Source: Candidatus Latescibacterota bacterium (GTDB lineage: Bacteria; Latescibacterota; UBA2968). Taken from it: DNA of 64,000 bases. The translations under genes were made by a program, and so were the position numbers. Within the stretch, counting starts at the first letter, position 1. Each line of letters starts with the position of its first letter. The notes under the pieces were generated by a model, which did not search any database, was not told the DNA's origin, and worked only from the letters and a program-made list of their open reading frames with translations. The stretch lies in the NCBI GenBank assembly GCA_022824945.1, contig JAJDYX010000008.1, forward strand, positions 62,001 through 126,000, given 5' to 3'. Below are positions 36,661-45,484 of this stretch, piece after piece.

Positions 36661-37632
36661 TTACGGCTTCTGCGCGCCTTTGGCTTCGAGGTACACTGAG
36701 TACAAACACATGCCGCCTGTCATGAAGAGGCGGTTTTTCTTTTGTCCGCCAAAGCAGAGGTTGGAACACACTTCGGGCAGGTGAATTTTGCCAATGAGGT
36801 CACCATTGGGCGCGAATATTTTGACGCCGTTATCTTCGGGGTTACCCCAGCCCGAACTGCTCCACAGGTTGCCGTCAATGTCGCAGCGAATGCCATCGGC
36901 AAATCCGGGTGCCATGTCGGCAAAGATGCGACTGTTTTTGAGGTGGTCATTTTCCACATCAAAAGCGCGAATATGTGCGGGACCTCCCAGTCCATGAGAG
37001 GACCCGGTATCGGTGATGTAGAGAATTTTTTCGTCGGGTGAGAAACACAGCCCGTTGGGGCGCACAAAATCGTCGGCAACGACTGTGGCATTTCCAGTGT
37101 TGGGATCGAGGCGATAGACGTTGGTGGGCAGTTCGGCATCGGCAATGTGGCCTTCGTAGTCGAGCATGATGCCGTATCCTGGATCGGTGAACCATATACT
37201 GCCATCGGAATGCGAGGTGACGTCGTTGGGGGCGTTGAGAGGTTTGCCCTCAAAGCTGTCGATGAGGACGGTGATGGTTCCGTCGTATTCGGTGCGTGTG
37301 ACGCGCCGCGTGCCGTGTTCACAGGTAATCAGACGACCTGTTCGGTCGCGGGTGTGACCATTGCAATAATTGGAAGGTTGACGATAGACGCTGAGGCTGC
37401 CATCGCTTTCGTTCCAGCGCATGATGCGATTGTTGGGGATGTCGCTGAAGAGCACACAACGCGCGTCTCCAAACCACACCGGGCCTTCGCCCCAGCGCAA
37501 GCCAGTACAGAGACGTTCGACCGCGGCGTTGCCTATGGCGTATTTTTCAAAGCGCGTGTCCAGAATTTCAATGGCGGGGTCGGGATAAGAGACAGGGCTG
37601 CCGTCCCAGGGACGGGTTTTCCAATCGGACAT
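36661..37632 (-). CDS. SMP-30/gluconolactonase family protein
   Basis: 323 residues, six-bladed beta-propeller. Motifs: GLRWGEGPVWFGDA (metal-binding Glu), CNGHTRDRTGRLITCEHGTRR, LNAPNDVTSHSDGSIWFTDPGYGI (Asn-Asp), RPNGLCFSPDEKILYITDTG and FADGIRCDIDGNLW. Hydrolyses lactones of sugar acids. It stands upstream of the symporter pair (29 nt), so the three genes probably import and open a sugar-acid lactone. Confidence 0.94.
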   Translation of the reverse strand: MSDWKTRPWDGSPVSYPDPAIEILDTRFEKYAIGNAAVERLCTGLRWGEGPVWFGDARCVLFSDIPNNRIMRWNESDGSLSVYRQPSNYCNGHTRDRTGRLITCEHGTRRVTRTEYDGTITVLIDSFEGKPLNAPNDVTSHSDGSIWFTDPGYGIMLDYEGHIADAELPTNVYRLDPNTGNATVVADDFVRPNGLCFSPDEKILYITDTGSSHGLGGPAHIRAFDVENDHLKNSRIFADMAPGFADGIRCDIDGNLWSSSGWGNPEDNGVKIFAPNGDLIGKIHLPEVCSNLCFGGQKKNRLFMTGGMCLYSVYLEAKGAQKP

Positions 37633-37743
37633 TTTTTCTCCTTAGAAGCGGTTTGATGTCTGCGCGTACAATGGGCTTCGACGAGTACCGTGCTCTGAAG
37701 GGCTGTGGGTATAAGAGAGGATGGGAGGAGGGAGCTAATCCAA

Positions 37744-37830
37744 CGAAAATTCTATCGGCATAAACATTCAGACTTTGCGGCGTTCTCCCTGGTGTTTGCC
37801 GGGGCGAAATCGTGCCTCTATTGTCGCTTC
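37744..37830. repeat. Partial tandem duplication of the tonB 3' end
   Basis: 37744-37830 repeats 37833-37931 at 89-101 nt offset. Only a few substitutions are seen in the first 69 nt, then a 12-nt deletion, then 18 nt of continued similarity. In the extra copy a TGA replaces the Trp codon of the KVWMFMPIEFS segment, so it is non-coding. The current tonB stop codon (TAG at 37818-37820) lies inside the duplicated part. Confidence 0.85.
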
Positions 37831-38570
37831 AGCGAAAATTCTATCGGCATAAACATCCAGACTTTGCGGCGTTCTCCCTGATGTTTGCCGGGGCGAAATC
37901 GATATTGCCGCGCTGCCTCTAATGCCGCTTCTTTGAAAATTTCCGGGCCGTGTACAAACTGGACGTCTTCTACGTTGCCTACCTTGTCAACCAGTACTTT
38001 GACCATGGCTTTGCCTTCGAGGCCCTTTTTTCGCGCTTCAGCGGGATATTCCGGCACGACAATTCGACTTGGATGTGGTTTGTAGTCAATCTCAGTATAG
38101 TCCAGTGGTTCGTCTAAGTCTATCCCCTTTGTGGTCGCCAAATTGGGGATAAATATTTTGTCGAGGTCCAATTCCGTTGATTCAATTGTCACATCCTCGG
38201 GTATCTCGTCGCCTTCAACGGCCAGTGGCACTTGAGGGCGTGGGGGCGGTGGCGGGCGCTTTATTTGACTGGTTTCTGGAATATCAACTCTGAGAACTTG
38301 AGGAACGGATTGCGTCAGATGTACGGTGGGATGGTATTCGGGATAGAGAAAAACAACGGCGATGAAGAGTATGAGATTTGACAGGCTCGCGCGCATCATG
38401 TTCGGCCAGTAGGGCAACTTCAAGTCAGCAGAAGGGTTTTTTGAGCGCGTTTCTATCTGGACATCGCAGGGCTGGGCAGATAGTCTTTTTTGAAATTCGC
38501 GCTGCGCCTGGCGCGCCTGATAAATTTGACCACTTAGTGTATTTCCAAATCTAATCTGGACGAGGTTCAT
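37818..38570 (-). CDS. TonB family protein
   Basis: 250 residues. One N-terminal membrane helix (ASLSNLILFIAVVFLYPEY, about residues 61-79), a proline-rich periplasmic stretch (SQIKRPPPPPRPQVPLA) and a C-terminal TonB domain (YPAEARKKGLEGKAMVKVLVD, then AALEAARQYRFRPGKH). It carries energy from the ExbBD proton channel to outer-membrane receptors, so the cell is Gram-negative. RBS GGGAGA. An unusually long cytoplasmic N-terminus (about 60 residues) precedes the helix. Confidence 0.93.
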   Translation of the reverse strand: MNLVQIRFGNTLSGQIYQARQAQREFQKRLSAQPCDVQIETRSKNPSADLKLPYWPNMMRASLSNLILFIAVVFLYPEYHPTVHLTQSVPQVLRVDIPETSQIKRPPPPPRPQVPLAVEGDEIPEDVTIESTELDLDKIFIPNLATTKGIDLDEPLDYTEIDYKPHPSRIVVPEYPAEARKKGLEGKAMVKVLVDKVGNVEDVQFVHGPEIFKEAALEAARQYRFRPGKHQGERRKVWMFMPIEFSLKRQ

Positions 38571-38725
38571 GCGTCTCCCGTTTAATAAACAATTTTGATC
38601 AGTCAGGTATTCTTTAAATTTTCAACGAAGAATAAAGTTCCATTTCCAAGGATCAGAAGGGCAATAGAGGACAACAATTTATATGAGTCTGTGGTGTTTG
38701 TCCAGACGAATCCGTATCAAACCAG

Positions 38726-38754
38726 TTGTGTTTTGGGGCGATGGATTGTAATAT
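38726..38754 (+). promoter_or_regulatory. Promoter of the CurA-like reductase gene
   Basis: TTGTGT (38726-38731), 17 nt, TAATAT (38749-38754). The 226-nt gap before the gene otherwise shows nothing notable. Confidence 0.5.
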
Positions 38755-38796
38755 AAAAGAGGTAGTTGGGTGATGACAAACTTATTGGAGGAAAAA

Positions 38797-39798
38797 ATGA
38801 ATCGTCAGATTACGCTGGCCGCACGTCCTGAAGGATTTCCCGTACCGGAGGATTTTAAGCTTGTTGAAACGCCTATTCCAGAACCGGGCGAAGGCGAAGT
38901 GTTGTCGAGAACGCTGTTTATGTCGGTTGATCCCTATATGCGTGGGCGGATGAATGATCGGGCATCGTATGCGGCAAATGTGCAAATTGGCGATGTGATG
39001 GTGGGCGGTACGGTGGGTGAGGTGATCGCGTCGAATGATCCCGATTTTGAAGTTGGCGATATTGTTCAGGCGCAAATCGGATGGCAGGCTTATGGCGTGT
39101 CTAAGGGATCGAATTTGCGCAAGGTCAATCCAGACCTCGCACCTGTGTCAACGGCTTTGGGAGTGTTGGGCATGCCGGGACTTACGGCGTATTTTGGATT
39201 GTTGGAAGTTGGGCAGCCCAAAGAAGGCGAGACTGTGCTGGTGACGGGTGCTGCTGGTGCTGTGGGATCAATTGTGGGACAAATTGCCAAGATCGTGGGG
39301 TGTCGCGTTGTGGGTGTGGCGGGATCAGATGAAAAGATCGCCCATGTGGTCGATGAGTTGGGTTTTGACGCTGCTTTTAATTACAAGGAGGTCGATGATT
39401 ACAGTGCCGAGTTGCAACGCCAGTGTCCCGATGGTATTGATGTATTCTTCGACAATGTGGGGGGCGCGGTTTCCGATGCGGCATTTCCCCTGATGAATGT
39501 GCGTGGTCGCATTTCCGTTTGCGGGCAAATATCGCAATACAATTTGACTGCTCCAGAACAGGGGCCGCGGATGATGTGGTACTTTATTTCACAAAGATTG
39601 ACGATGCGCGGTTTTCTGGTTTTTGACTTTGAAGATCAGCACGCCGAAGCTCTCAAACAGATGGCCGTTTGGGTCAATGAAGGGCGGATTAAATACCGGG
39701 AAGATATCTGGGAGGGGTTGGAGAATGCACCCGAGGCATTTATCGATATGATGCGGGGTGGTAATGTTGGGAAGCGCGTTGTAAAGGTGGCGGACTGA
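38797..39798 (+). CDS. NADP-dependent oxidoreductase (CurA / leukotriene B4 dehydrogenase type)
   Basis: 333 residues, medium-chain reductase without zinc. Reduces the double bond of enones. VSVDPYMRGRMND, VLVTGAAGAVGSIVGQIAKI (Rossmann glycine motif near 150), VGVAGSDEKIAHVVDELGFD and FDNVGG are family marks. The ATG at 38797 follows GGAGGA by 4 nt; the frame opens further upstream without a ribosome-binding site. A close paralogue lies at 45485. An ATG 8 nt downstream starts the PhyH gene. Confidence 0.94.
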   Translation: MNRQITLAARPEGFPVPEDFKLVETPIPEPGEGEVLSRTLFMSVDPYMRGRMNDRASYAANVQIGDVMVGGTVGEVIASNDPDFEVGDIVQAQIGWQAYGVSKGSNLRKVNPDLAPVSTALGVLGMPGLTAYFGLLEVGQPKEGETVLVTGAAGAVGSIVGQIAKIVGCRVVGVAGSDEKIAHVVDELGFDAAFNYKEVDDYSAELQRQCPDGIDVFFDNVGGAVSDAAFPLMNVRGRISVCGQISQYNLTAPEQGPRMMWYFISQRLTMRGFLVFDFEDQHAEALKQMAVWVNEGRIKYREDIWEGLENAPEAFIDMMRGGNVGKRVVKVAD

Positions 39799-39805
39799 GA
39801 TAGAT

Positions 39806-40564
39806 ATGACAGATTATCAGATTGAACATTTTCATCGCAATGGGTTCTTTTTTGTTCCAAATCCGCTGGACGATGATGCTATGTTCGAGATTGATCAACG
39901 CCAGCGCGCGGTTGAACCGGAGTGGTTACAGGTCGGGTGGGCAGAGGGTTTTAACCGGGGGGCTTGCCAGTTTTTTATGGTGGGCGAGCCGTTGTTGCAG
40001 GCGGTGGAGCGCCCGGAATTTGTGGGTATGGCGCGGCGCATTTTGGGGTGTGAAGATGTGCATGTGGGCGCGTGTGGGTTGGGAGATGCGTCGAAGGTTG
40101 TGTCGGCAGATGGGCGTTTGCGCCAACAAGTCCACTGGCACGCGGATGGGGGTCCCGATGTACGGCAGGTGTCTATGCGTACGGCATTGGATCGACACGA
40201 CCCATCCAATGCGCCGTTGCGCGTATTGCCCGGGACCCATGTCAGATCGCGCGAGGAAGTCGAAGAAGAATTGCGACAAATCGAAATTGCCACCGGACAG
40301 TACGATGAGATGCCCGAGTTGTTATTTGCCTCACATCCCCGCGAGGTAGAAGTGATTCTGGATCCCCGATGGACGCTGGTGTGGACGCCGAGTTGCTGGC
40401 ATGCGACGGGTGTGAAGACGGCGGCGGGGCCAAGGCGTGCGATGGCGTGGAATTATTTTCCGAGCGGTGGTCGCAAGCGAGATGTGGAGGCGCTTAAGTA
40501 CGTGATTGAGGGGTGGGAGGATTGGTCCGATGATCGGAAGGGGTTATGGGGGCTTGTGGCGTGA
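39806..40564 (+). CDS. Phytanoyl-CoA dioxygenase (PhyH) family protein
   Basis: 252 residues. Iron/2-oxoglutarate hydroxylase: the His-x-Asp pair is in QVHWHADGGP (about residue 112), the distal His in WTPSCWHATG (about 198), and PLRVLPGTHVR is the family's core motif. The N-terminus (YQIEHFHRNGFFFVPNPL) is typical PhyH. Substrate unknown. Eight nt after the reductase gene, so the two may be one operon. Confidence 0.9.
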   Translation: MTDYQIEHFHRNGFFFVPNPLDDDAMFEIDQRQRAVEPEWLQVGWAEGFNRGACQFFMVGEPLLQAVERPEFVGMARRILGCEDVHVGACGLGDASKVVSADGRLRQQVHWHADGGPDVRQVSMRTALDRHDPSNAPLRVLPGTHVRSREEVEEELRQIEIATGQYDEMPELLFASHPREVEVILDPRWTLVWTPSCWHATGVKTAAGPRRAMAWNYFPSGGRKRDVEALKYVIEGWEDWSDDRKGLWGLVA

Positions 40565-40575
40565 GCGATCCGCTC

Positions 40576-41721
40576 TTATTTTTCGAATGTAATTACCAGT
40601 GCGCCGATGGCATATATTCCACCGCCAATGAGAAAAATCCAGTCCGACGGCAAATGTACCTGCTGCGTCATCCATCCGAGCATGGGACCTGTTGCAGAGC
40701 CGAGGTCAGATGCTGTTACGTATCCGGCAACTGAACGCGAACCGCGCATTCCCGCCTCGGCGTGCATTATTACCGTTGCGCCAACACCACATAAAAAAAA
40801 TATCACCACGCACAAGATCAACAATCCCATATTGGATGTGATTGACGCCGAGAACAGAGCCAACATCCCGATGCCAAAATAAATGGTCCCACTCATCTTT
40901 CGTCCCAGCCGATCACTGATATGGCCCAGAAAAGGGGCGCCGATCGCGTCGGCAATCCACCGTGAAGATAGCAACAGGCCGTTTAATGTGGCTACGCCAA
41001 TGACCATGCCCAACAGGTTCAGGGATGTGCCCACGGTTTCGACGAGGACTACTCCCAGGGTGGACATTAAAATGCCCGGCCCAACGCACCCGATCACAAA
41101 TCCACAAATCATTAATTTTGGGACCCAGCCCGCGTCCTCAGCACTTTCTTTTTCTCGATTTCCATGTAAAACGGCGCGTCGAGCTAACCATCCCAGGGGT
41201 GTTCCTGTCAACGAGATGATGGCGAATAAAAAGAGTGTGAGTGTAAATCCAATGATGTCGTGAGCCAGCCCGCCTAAAAAATTGCCTCCCAACGATCCCA
41301 GACGCGATACGCCGTTGTAAAATCCCATCCTCTGACCGATCATAGATGGCGGCGTGGTATCTACGACGGTCATCAAACCAATCTGGCGTATAAATGACCA
41401 GGATAGTCCCCAGAGCATGCGCGCGATAAGCAAGATGGGAAAAGAGGTGACAACGCCGTAAACCGCGGTCAATACGGCTCCGAGAATCAGGGAGCCTGTC
41501 ATCAAAGCCGTCAGATTATAGCGCTGACACATTTTTTCAGCCAGGGTGTTCGTTATCAGGCGTACCCAGCGATTTACCGAGAGAATGATGCCGACCTGAT
41601 AAGGCAGCAGTCCAATTTTGGCATAATGCGTTGGCAGCACGGAGTACAGCATCTGGTCGCCCAGCAAGGAAAATGCCGTGGCCAGTGCAATAAATACGAC
41701 AGCGTGTGACGATTGCATCAT
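40576..41721 (-). CDS. Major facilitator superfamily transporter
   Basis: 381 residues, about 12 hydrophobic segments. The start at 41721 (ATGATG overlapping the creatininase stop) is preferred over the longer frame to 41895. Segments such as GMVIGVATLNGLLLSSRWIADAIG, GHISDRLGRKMSG (the MFS loop 2-3-like motif) and MRGSRSVAGYVTASDLGSATGPMLGW fit an exporter or importer of small molecules. Substrate unknown. Confidence 0.88.
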   Translation of the reverse strand: MMQSSHAVVFIALATAFSLLGDQMLYSVLPTHYAKIGLLPYQVGIILSVNRWVRLITNTLAEKMCQRYNLTALMTGSLILGAVLTAVYGVVTSFPILLIARMLWGLSWSFIRQIGLMTVVDTTPPSMIGQRMGFYNGVSRLGSLGGNFLGGLAHDIIGFTLTLFLFAIISLTGTPLGWLARRAVLHGNREKESAEDAGWVPKLMICGFVIGCVGPGILMSTLGVVLVETVGTSLNLLGMVIGVATLNGLLLSSRWIADAIGAPFLGHISDRLGRKMSGTIYFGIGMLALFSASITSNMGLLILCVVIFFLCGVGATVIMHAEAGMRGSRSVAGYVTASDLGSATGPMLGWMTQQVHLPSDWIFLIGGGIYAIGALVITFEK

Positions 41722-42443
41722 GGATGATGTTCGACATTTTCTCCGCGATGATCGCCGTCGATAAATGCCTGCGTAAATGCCGTTACCTGTGTGATCGCAT
41801 CTTCGACGAGTGCTGCACCGGCTTCTGCGGTGGCTTCCAGAGGTTCCTTGTCTGTTTGATCTTGCATTGCATCGTGGCGCACGTTTTCGGGCCACAGTGC
41901 CAGCGCGAATGCCGTTTCAAATTCCTGTGCGTGTCCCGGATAGCTTTTTGTTTTTAAGTTTTGTTCGGCCACGTCTTTTGACATGAGATCCCAATAAGAA
42001 GTCCACTGCAGATTTACGTCGGGGCGGTCGATCTTGAAAAACAACCGCCATTGACCAAATATGCCCCGCAAGGGCGCTACATTGCCGCCGTGACCATTTA
42101 GCACAATGACATTTTTTACGCCATGGCGCACCAGGCTTTCGACTGCGTCGAATAATACGGCCAACCACGACCCGGGTTTGGCTGTCACAGTTCCTTTGTG
42201 TACCATGTGGTGTTCGGAGATGCCTACTGCCATCGGCACGTTGACAATTACCTGGGGATATAATCGTTTGGCTGCCTCCACCGCGACATGGGTTGACGAG
42301 GCGGTGTCGTGTTCCATTGCCAGGTGCTCTAAATGCTGCTCGTTGCTTCCCACCGGTATAATCGCCGTTTGAAATTCTCCGCGTTCCAGTGCTTCCCGAA
42401 ACTCGCGTCGCGTCAATTTTGCCAGCAGTACTTGTTCGCTCAT
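41718..42443 (-). CDS. Creatininase family amidohydrolase
   Basis: 241 residues. Metal-dependent ring or amide hydrolase; related enzymes include creatinine amidohydrolase and mycofactocin or FAPy deformylase-type proteins. Metal motifs: PVGSNEQHLEHLAMEHDT (Glu/His/Asp) and NVIVLNGHGGNVAPLRG. It overlaps both neighbours by ATGA (4 nt with the MFS gene, 4 nt with the M50B-like gene), so all three are translated together. Confidence 0.93.
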   Translation of the reverse strand: MSEQVLLAKLTRREFREALERGEFQTAIIPVGSNEQHLEHLAMEHDTASSTHVAVEAAKRLYPQVIVNVPMAVGISEHHMVHKGTVTAKPGSWLAVLFDAVESLVRHGVKNVIVLNGHGGNVAPLRGIFGQWRLFFKIDRPDVNLQWTSYWDLMSKDVAEQNLKTKSYPGHAQEFETAFALALWPENVRHDAMQDQTDKEPLEATAEAGAALVEDAITQVTAFTQAFIDGDHRGENVEHHP

Positions 42444-43171
42444 TGCGTCTCTCCTTGTGTTGTTTGTGTATAATATTCCTCGGGCTGGTCAGATGATGCC
42501 ACCGCGCCATTTTGTGTCCGGATTAACCCCCGCATCGCCCTGAACATGACATAAATCGAAATAGCTGCCCAAACAAATGCAATGGGATATGCCAGTATCT
42601 CTATGCCGAAATACCGCGCCAATATCCCCGCATCGGTGCGCTCTGTCTGCATCCATAAATCCGTGCGAAAATCGTACAAGCTGTACAAACACAGGACAAT
42701 ACCGATCCACGTTGCCAATACATGGGAGAAGCGACCAAACCGAATTGTTACGACAATCAATACGAGACCGCAGATCGCACCAAACCAGAAATCGAGTGTC
42801 CCAAAGGGTGTGTACAGTGCAGCCATTCCAATTTGTAGAAGGCCGATCAGTCCGAGCAATATTCTTTGCGTGCCCAGGCATCGGCCCGTGTAAATCAGCA
42901 ATGCACCGAGAATGGCAGATCCCACATAACCCGCTGAACTGATGAGTGGAAATATTCCCCCTCGGCTGATCACATGTCCCGATTCATTCCACCGCACGCG
43001 CAGTTCCTCTACTTCTCCACCTGTTGCAATTGCCATGCTCGCATGGCCCATTTCGTGTATCCACACCACAAATACGCGAAAGGGTTTTATCACGGGTGTG
43101 TCCCACAATGCCAGCGCGACAACCGCCAATAGCAGATGCAGCCAGAATGTTCTTATTATGATCATTCCCAA
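42440..43171 (-). CDS. M50B-like membrane metalloprotease
   Basis: 243 residues with about six hydrophobic segments. The zinc motif HEMGH (WIHEMGHASMAIATGGEVEEL) is in the first third, followed by a Gly-rich helix (LISSAGYVGSAILGALLIY), the pattern of the M50B-like family. The start may be TTG 43171 (AGG 6 nt upstream) or ATG 43165. Its substrate is unknown; position inside a catabolic operon is unusual for an intramembrane protease. Confidence 0.8.
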   Translation of the reverse strand: MGMIIIRTFWLHLLLAVVALALWDTPVIKPFRVFVVWIHEMGHASMAIATGGEVEELRVRWNESGHVISRGGIFPLISSAGYVGSAILGALLIYTGRCLGTQRILLGLIGLLQIGMAALYTPFGTLDFWFGAICGLVLIVVTIRFGRFSHVLATWIGIVLCLYSLYDFRTDLWMQTERTDAGILARYFGIEILAYPIAFVWAAISIYVMFRAMRGLIRTQNGAVASSDQPEEYYTQTTQGETQ

Positions 43172-43178
43172 TGCAAAC

Positions 43179-44153
43179 CTATCGTCCAGATTCGAGATTT
43201 ACGGAAACGGTGTCCAACTTGTCTCGCAATACGGGATCCAGAACCCATCCCACGCCTCCGATATTGTCCTCTAAATGTGCGATGGTGTCCCCACCTGTAA
43301 TTGCCACGGTTACTTCGGGATGCGACAGGACCCATGATAGGGCGACCTGTCCCGGCGTTTTGCCCAGTTCCTTTGCGATATCAAAGAGGATTGTTAGCAC
43401 TTTTCCTTCTCTGCCTGCCATCATGGTTTCGTATTGGTCCTTTCGGCGTTTTGCCCACAGCGAACCTTCGGGTGGAGGCGCGTCGGGTTTGTAAAATCCG
43501 CTCAACATCCCCACGGCTAATGGGCTGTAAACCATTATTCCCAGACCCTCGCTTTGGACAAAGGGGAAAATTTCCCGCTCCAATGCGCGATGTAGCAAAT
43601 TGTATGGATTTTGCATGCACATATACGGTACCAGATTCAATGTGTGTTGAATCCAGAGTGCTTTGCACGCTTGCCAGGCCGAGTGATTGCAACATCCGAT
43701 ATAGCGCACTTTGCCCTGATGCACCAGGTCGTCCAATGCGCGTGCGGTTTCTTCAATCGGTGTCGATTCATCGAAGTTGTGTACGAGATATACGTCGATA
43801 CAATCAATGTCCAATCGGTTTAGAGAACGCTCCACTTCCCGCATGATGTGGTAGCGGGATAGTCCCTGATCATTTGGTCCTGCACCGATGCGGCTAAATA
43901 CTTTCGAGGTAATTACTACATCATCGCGTTTGCCCTTCAGAGCTTTGCCCAATACGACCTCTGAACGTCCGATATGCGTGCGATCATCTCCTGGCCCATA
44001 GGTATTGGCGCAGTCGATGAGGTTGATGCCCAGATCTATCGCTCGCTCAATGATCCTTTGACCTTCCGCCTCGTCTGCCTGTCCGCGAAATCCCAGACCG
44101 AGTGCCAGCCGACTTACTTTTACACCTGCAGAGCCAAAGTTGACATATTCCAT
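43179..44153 (-). CDS. Aldo/keto reductase
   Basis: 324 residues. Tetrad: Asp/Tyr in NLIDCANTYGPGDD (about 49-55), Lys in DVVITSKVFSR, His in VYLVHNFDE. C-terminal cofactor region VTVAITGGDTIAHLEDN. Starts 22 nt after the sulfatase stop (44176) and leads into the M50B-like gene, so it is part of the operon 40576-46498. Confidence 0.93.
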   Translation of the reverse strand: MEYVNFGSAGVKVSRLALGLGFRGQADEAEGQRIIERAIDLGINLIDCANTYGPGDDRTHIGRSEVVLGKALKGKRDDVVITSKVFSRIGAGPNDQGLSRYHIMREVERSLNRLDIDCIDVYLVHNFDESTPIEETARALDDLVHQGKVRYIGCCNHSAWQACKALWIQHTLNLVPYMCMQNPYNLLHRALEREIFPFVQSEGLGIMVYSPLAVGMLSGFYKPDAPPPEGSLWAKRRKDQYETMMAGREGKVLTILFDIAKELGKTPGQVALSWVLSHPEVTVAITGGDTIAHLEDNIGGVGWVLDPVLRDKLDTVSVNLESGR

Positions 44154-44175
44154 AAAATCTACTCCCGTTAATTAT

Positions 44176-45483
44176 TCATATTTTCGCCAATAAGCCTGGT
44201 GCGAGTTTATCTCTTGTTTTGTTTGACCAGGCTTGCAGGTGGGTTTTCAAATTTGCGACGGTTTTAGATCTTGCCATCTCTTGCCAGCGGTTTTGCCGTT
44301 CACCCGGGTCGCTGGGCAAGTGATACAGTTCGGGTTTTCTAACGGTTGACAAAATCAGTTTCCAATCGTCTGATACCACACACCGCTCTTCTCCTTTATC
44401 GAGTTCGGGCTGATTGGGGCCTTCGCCTTTTTTATCGATAAATGGCGTATTTACTATGACGAGTGCCTCGCGTCCTGTTTTGCCACCCTGTCGGATTGAA
44501 TCGCTGAGGTCTATACCATCGAGGCCCTCGGAGACTGCATATCCCAGGAGGCCGAGGATTGTCGGTATCAAATCGACCGAACTGATGAGGGTTTCGCCGA
44601 TTCCGCCGCTGGCAATTGCCGCGGGGAATCGCATGAGCAGAGGGATGCGTGAGACAATGTCATAACAGAGGCGTTTGCTGTGGTCATTCCACCGGTGGTC
44701 AAAGAGGTGACCGTGTTCGGAGGTAAAGACAACGAGGGTATTTTCTGCAATTCCTTTGTCATCGAGTGTTTTCAACAGGTCGCCAACTGCATCGTCAATC
44801 GCTGTACACATTGCGTAGTATTTGCGCCGTTTTTCGTCATTGGGGTAGAGATCCTGATAAAGGGCTTCGTATTGTTCGGGGACGGAGTAAGGTGGATGGG
44901 GAGGATAATAGGATACATAAGCGCAGAATGGACGTGTGTCCTCTTTGCGAATAAAGTCAATGGCGTCTTGTGCCAGCACATCCGTTTGATACATTTTTTT
45001 CTCGCCAATTGTGTAGTAATGCCCTTGTCCCCGTCCGTCGCGGGGATATGTGGGCATTGTCTCCCAGGCGTCTCGGGCGGGGTCTCCCAGATGCCATTTG
45101 CCAAAGTAGGCACACCGATATCCCACAGCTTTGAGGAAATCGGGAAAAAGCGGTATTTCTGGATCTATATCCCATGTGTTTTCGAGCACGCCGTGATTGT
45201 GTGGATAAAGGCCCGAGAAAATTGTGCCGCGATTTGGCGCGCAGACGGGTTGTGCGGCATAAGCTCTGTCGAATCGCATTCCGTCCGATGCCAACCGATC
45301 CAGATTGGGGGTTATAATGCCCCTTTTTCCATAACATCTCACGCCGTCTCGCCGCTGTTGGTCTGTTAAGATGAATAGCAGATTGGGTTTTGGCTCTGCG
45401 GTAGCTTTGCTCATCATCGACAATCCCACAGCCGTGCTGCCAACTGCTCCTATGAAATCTCTCCGCGATACATTTTGTGCCAT
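44176..45483 (-). CDS. Tat-exported sulfatase
   Basis: 435 residues from the ATG at 45483 (GGGAAT 6 nt upstream; one nt after the previous gene's stop). The N-terminus MAQNVSRRDFIGAVGSTAVG carries the twin-arginine motif SRRDF and a hydrophobic stretch, so it is probably exported folded. The sulfatase signature is C81-A-P-N-R (in AAQPVCAPNRGTIFSGL), with Asn where most sulfatases have Ser, Ala or Thr. The second motif TLVVFTSEHGHLFDHRWND also differs (Glu-His instead of Asp-His). Confidence 0.9.
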   Translation of the reverse strand: MAQNVSRRDFIGAVGSTAVGLSMMSKATAEPKPNLLFILTDQQRRDGVRCYGKRGIITPNLDRLASDGMRFDRAYAAQPVCAPNRGTIFSGLYPHNHGVLENTWDIDPEIPLFPDFLKAVGYRCAYFGKWHLGDPARDAWETMPTYPRDGRGQGHYYTIGEKKMYQTDVLAQDAIDFIRKEDTRPFCAYVSYYPPHPPYSVPEQYEALYQDLYPNDEKRRKYYAMCTAIDDAVGDLLKTLDDKGIAENTLVVFTSEHGHLFDHRWNDHSKRLCYDIVSRIPLLMRFPAAIASGGIGETLISSVDLIPTILGLLGYAVSEGLDGIDLSDSIRQGGKTGREALVIVNTPFIDKKGEGPNQPELDKGEERCVVSDDWKLILSTVRKPELYHLPSDPGERQNRWQEMARSKTVANLKTHLQAWSNKTRDKLAPGLLAKI

Positions 45484-45484
45484 A

